NCBI GenBank assembly: GCA_030610515.1 | Contig: JAUWRQ010000079.1 | Span: 1-6,091 of the forward strand | Direction: 5' to 3' | DNA from: Candidatus Eiseniibacteriota bacterium | Lineage (GTDB): Bacteria; Joyebacterota; Joyebacteria; Joyebacterales; Joyebacteraceae | Length of the DNA stretch: 6,091 bases | Part shown: positions 5,301-6,091 of the stretch, in pieces | How positions within the stretch are numbered: position 1 is the stretch's first letter | Layout: every line of letters starts with the position of its first letter | Notes under the pieces: model-generated | The model's input: the letters and a program-made list of their open reading frames with translations, nothing else | The model's database searches: none | Told to the model about the DNA's origin: nothing | Made by a program: the position numbers and the translations under genes

Positions 5301-6091
5301 CTCAGATACCGACGGGGATGGAGTTCCCGAGGTACTGGCGGGAGCATCAGAGGGAACGGTGGGTCTCATCGCCTCGGGCGTGCTGTCGTGGAGCCGCTCG
5401 GTCTCCGGTACGCCAGGCTCGTCGGCGGCGATCGCAGACATCGACGGCACCGGGGGGCCCGAGATCCTGATGGGTACCGACGCGGGCTATCTCTACGTGC
5501 TTACACCTGGGGGCACCGACTACGTGTCGCCGATACCAATTGTCGGCGAGTGCCTGACACCTTTCGCGGCGGACCTGACGGGCGACGGGGCCCTCGAGGT
5601 CGCGGCCTGCTCTTCGGAGGGGCTCGTCTACGCGTTCAGTCTCGGCGACGCTCGGGAAGAACCGTCCGCTCCCGAGTGGCTCGGGCTTGGGCGCGCCGCG
5701 ACGAGGACCGCAGTTCTCGAGCAGCCGTTCTGGGGCGAGGTCGACGGCAGTCTCGTTCTCTCCGGGAACTTCCACATCGTCGACGACATCGTGGTTCCCC
5801 CTGGTTCCACGCTGACCATCGCCTCGGAGGCGCGCCTCGCGTTCAGCGAGTCGACCCTCGAGATCGCGGGCACGATGCACGCTCCGGGCCGTCCGGGGGG
5901 TGAGATCATCATGACGTCGTCGCCGCTCCGCCGGGAGAGATGGGGAGGGCTCGAGGTCAAGCCGGGCGCCAGCGTCTCCCTGACCTCCTGCGTCGTCACG
6001 GACGCGGTTGTCGGCATCCAGGGCAAGGAGGGCGCGGTGACCCTCACGGACTGTGGGTTCACGGGGAACGGAGACGGAGCGAGGTTTGAGG
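2362..6091 (+). CDS. Large secreted multidomain protein: C25 (gingipain-like) domain, CARDB-like domain, beta-propeller, beta-helix (3' end outside window)
   Basis: The frame is open from just after TAA 2341-2343 to the window edge. The first in-frame ATG (2362) gives 1243 visible residues. A weak AGGGG lies nine nt upstream, and GTG 2365 is a minor alternative. Residues 1-37 are a signal peptide with basic residues, a hydrophobic core and a cut near AHA (35-37). Residues 38 to about 235 resemble a pro-region. Residues about 240-605 match peptidase C25: VRQFI (302-306), VVLVGD (326-331), SDHYY (355-359) with GRLSV (374-378), NYCGDG (468-473), PIVLSMAC (497-504) and LFGDPTL (596-602). In gingipain RgpB the catalytic pair is His211 and Cys244. 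Here Cys504 is kept, but the His position in the usual GHG motif is Asp472. Activity is therefore doubtful unless another His (480 or 486) serves. Residues about 614-725 look like a CARDB adhesion domain, 745 to about 1095 hold FG-GAP/VCBS-type propeller repeats, and 1130 onward begins a right-handed beta-helix. The C-terminus, where a sorting domain is often found, is missing. Its role is probably at the cell surface or outside the cell. Confidence 0.88.
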   Translation, partial: MVASSARRAERTFIGHALCVFLGTLVCAGLLCGLAHATEGGALNWNAGLERSEARRPVSNESPASSQGYDFGATIKLFPKEMARTGAANLSRRFQYSDASSSDAFPSESEGCVRRLLAVPEGAAPAVASITLHADSGDVALPDFAISSVAWIEGIGRVRDQSVAIVALDPAALQRASGPIPVGGIEISVTFGGASGPASTSTGPMSRVCANTIQNYELQPADALAWRPPVPGSPALRSGTVTYVSSVTDCAQSGIDMLFIIAQELISTPALYGYATHHASYLGLNVGLASMADLDDFTPEAVRQFIGDVYDTQSAEHFGDGHLGFVVLVGDAFADDNETVMIPVYNGYGGSESASDHYYSCVSGDDDFEDVMLGRLSVGNLAELSTVLSKSSSYMPLTPGEEWHERVLLIGGLFYTIKDDYVALFDQYDELIPDDLTVDRLYRHDYGTNEGCALDIVDAFNDGYLFVNYCGDGWVSSWYHTMDTGHIDLMQNAQRLPIVLSMACMTGWLDNVTHQDASGSYDCLAEQLVNAPNGGAVACIAAPRNSDGGVFRTLTKDLYRAAFEQHCVFTGELLATAKLLHLQSGGELKYARQFSLFGDPTLVFGWDFPPTGLPDVTAKPYQTIWTPSDVVVGDDLAISVGVSNQSDLAVGDVLVRVSGVSDVGSYEYETTVSSIGPWATEFAQFIVPAPALGNHTIDIAVDPDDQIAELVEDNNAFTHSVYVYPNVPGFPVDLGFGVHSPCVVHLEGTGRHILIPDEDARLWSLDATGATDWVSSATWGASSYGPEIAAASGDIDGDGLNEIVATKIMGLVALDSDGNELWTANTDDPVGYPVLADADSDGDLDVIVSTRAYFGGASSVIAIDEDGSVIWTHALPQDVDVTTAPVAGDFNLDGRIDIAYGTSEGTVEAISCASVPPTILWGPVVTGVTQVSSLGLADTDSDGLLEIVVAGENVRCLSAESGADAGWNIDLGSAVISLAISDTDGDGVPEVLAGASEGTVGLIASGVLSWSRSVSGTPGSSAAIADIDGTGGPEILMGTDAGYLYVLTPGGTDYVSPIPIVGECLTPFAADLTGDGALEVAACSSEGLVYAFSLGDAREEPSAPEWLGLGRAATRTAVLEQPFWGEVDGSLVLSGNFHIVDDIVVPPGSTLTIASEARLAFSESTLEIAGTMHAPGRPGGEIIMTSSPLRRERWGGLEVKPGASVSLTSCVVTDAVVGIQGKEGAVTLTDCGFTGNGDGARFE
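4594..5646 (+). repeat. Tandem FG-GAP/VCBS-type beta-propeller repeats within the C25 protein
   Basis: Seven clear repeats carry the Asp-rich loop D-x-(D/N/T)-x-(D/T)-G-x-x-(E/D)-(I/V). They start at residues 794 (DIDGDGLNEIV), 837, 889, 938, 982, 1026 and 1071, spaced 43 to 52 residues apart. A degenerate eighth copy without the acidic ligands begins near residue 745 (HLEGTGRHILI). Between loops there are short strand-forming segments of the type seen in integrin-like propellers, such as GYLYVL and GLVYAF. Such loops bind calcium in known integrin-type propellers. Seven blades are common for this fold. The eighth copy may complete a blade across the closure point or make an eight-bladed ring. 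The fold call is confident; the partner or ligand is unknown. Confidence 0.75.

Noticed and set aside
1..6091. CRISPR arrays, tRNA or rRNA genes, insertion sequences
   Set aside because: No regularly spaced direct repeats, transposase motifs or RNA-gene signatures were seen on either strand.

Overview
The window is GC-rich and densely coding on the + strand, and its main content is secreted protein genes. All three genes that start inside it encode N-terminal signal peptides. The largest combines a gingipain-like (peptidase C25) domain, a CARDB-like domain, a beta-propeller and a beta-helix. That style of exported multidomain protein suits uncultured bacteria of the FCB group or neighbouring candidate phyla (Eisenbacteria/Krumholzibacteriota-like). 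This placement rests on protein style only and is tentative; no rRNA or other marker is present.

Layout. (1) Positions 1-429 hold the 3' end of a HEAT-repeat protein gene. (2) Positions 430-834 are a 405-bp non-coding region. Its left part has inverted repeats and a weak terminator-like hairpin. Its right part has a very good sigma70-type promoter (TTGACT, 17 bp, TACAAT) followed by a leader of about 198 nt with two stem-loops. (3) Positions 835-1488 and 1588-2232 encode two small secreted paralogues of 217 and 214 aa. They share a signal peptide, an EF-hand-type loop at exactly the same residues (131-142), two aligned cysteines, and an almost identical C-terminal tail ending TTWG(T/S)IKALYQ. 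(4) From 2362 to the window edge runs a large secreted protein, 1243 residues visible and still open. Its order is signal peptide, pro-region, C25 domain, CARDB-like domain, seven or eight FG-GAP/VCBS-type repeats, and the start of a right-handed beta-helix. GC-rich stem-loops without T-tracts lie in both gaps between these three genes.

How the genes may work together. The three secreted genes are collinear with short gaps and may be one transcription unit from the 602-630 promoter, although the hairpins could divide it. The most unusual points are two. In the C25 domain the catalytic Cys motif is kept, but the usual catalytic His (GHG motif) is Asp (GDG). In the two small proteins the C-terminal tail is far more conserved than the rest. 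A surface-sorting or processing relationship between the C25 protein and the tailed proteins is possible but is inference only.
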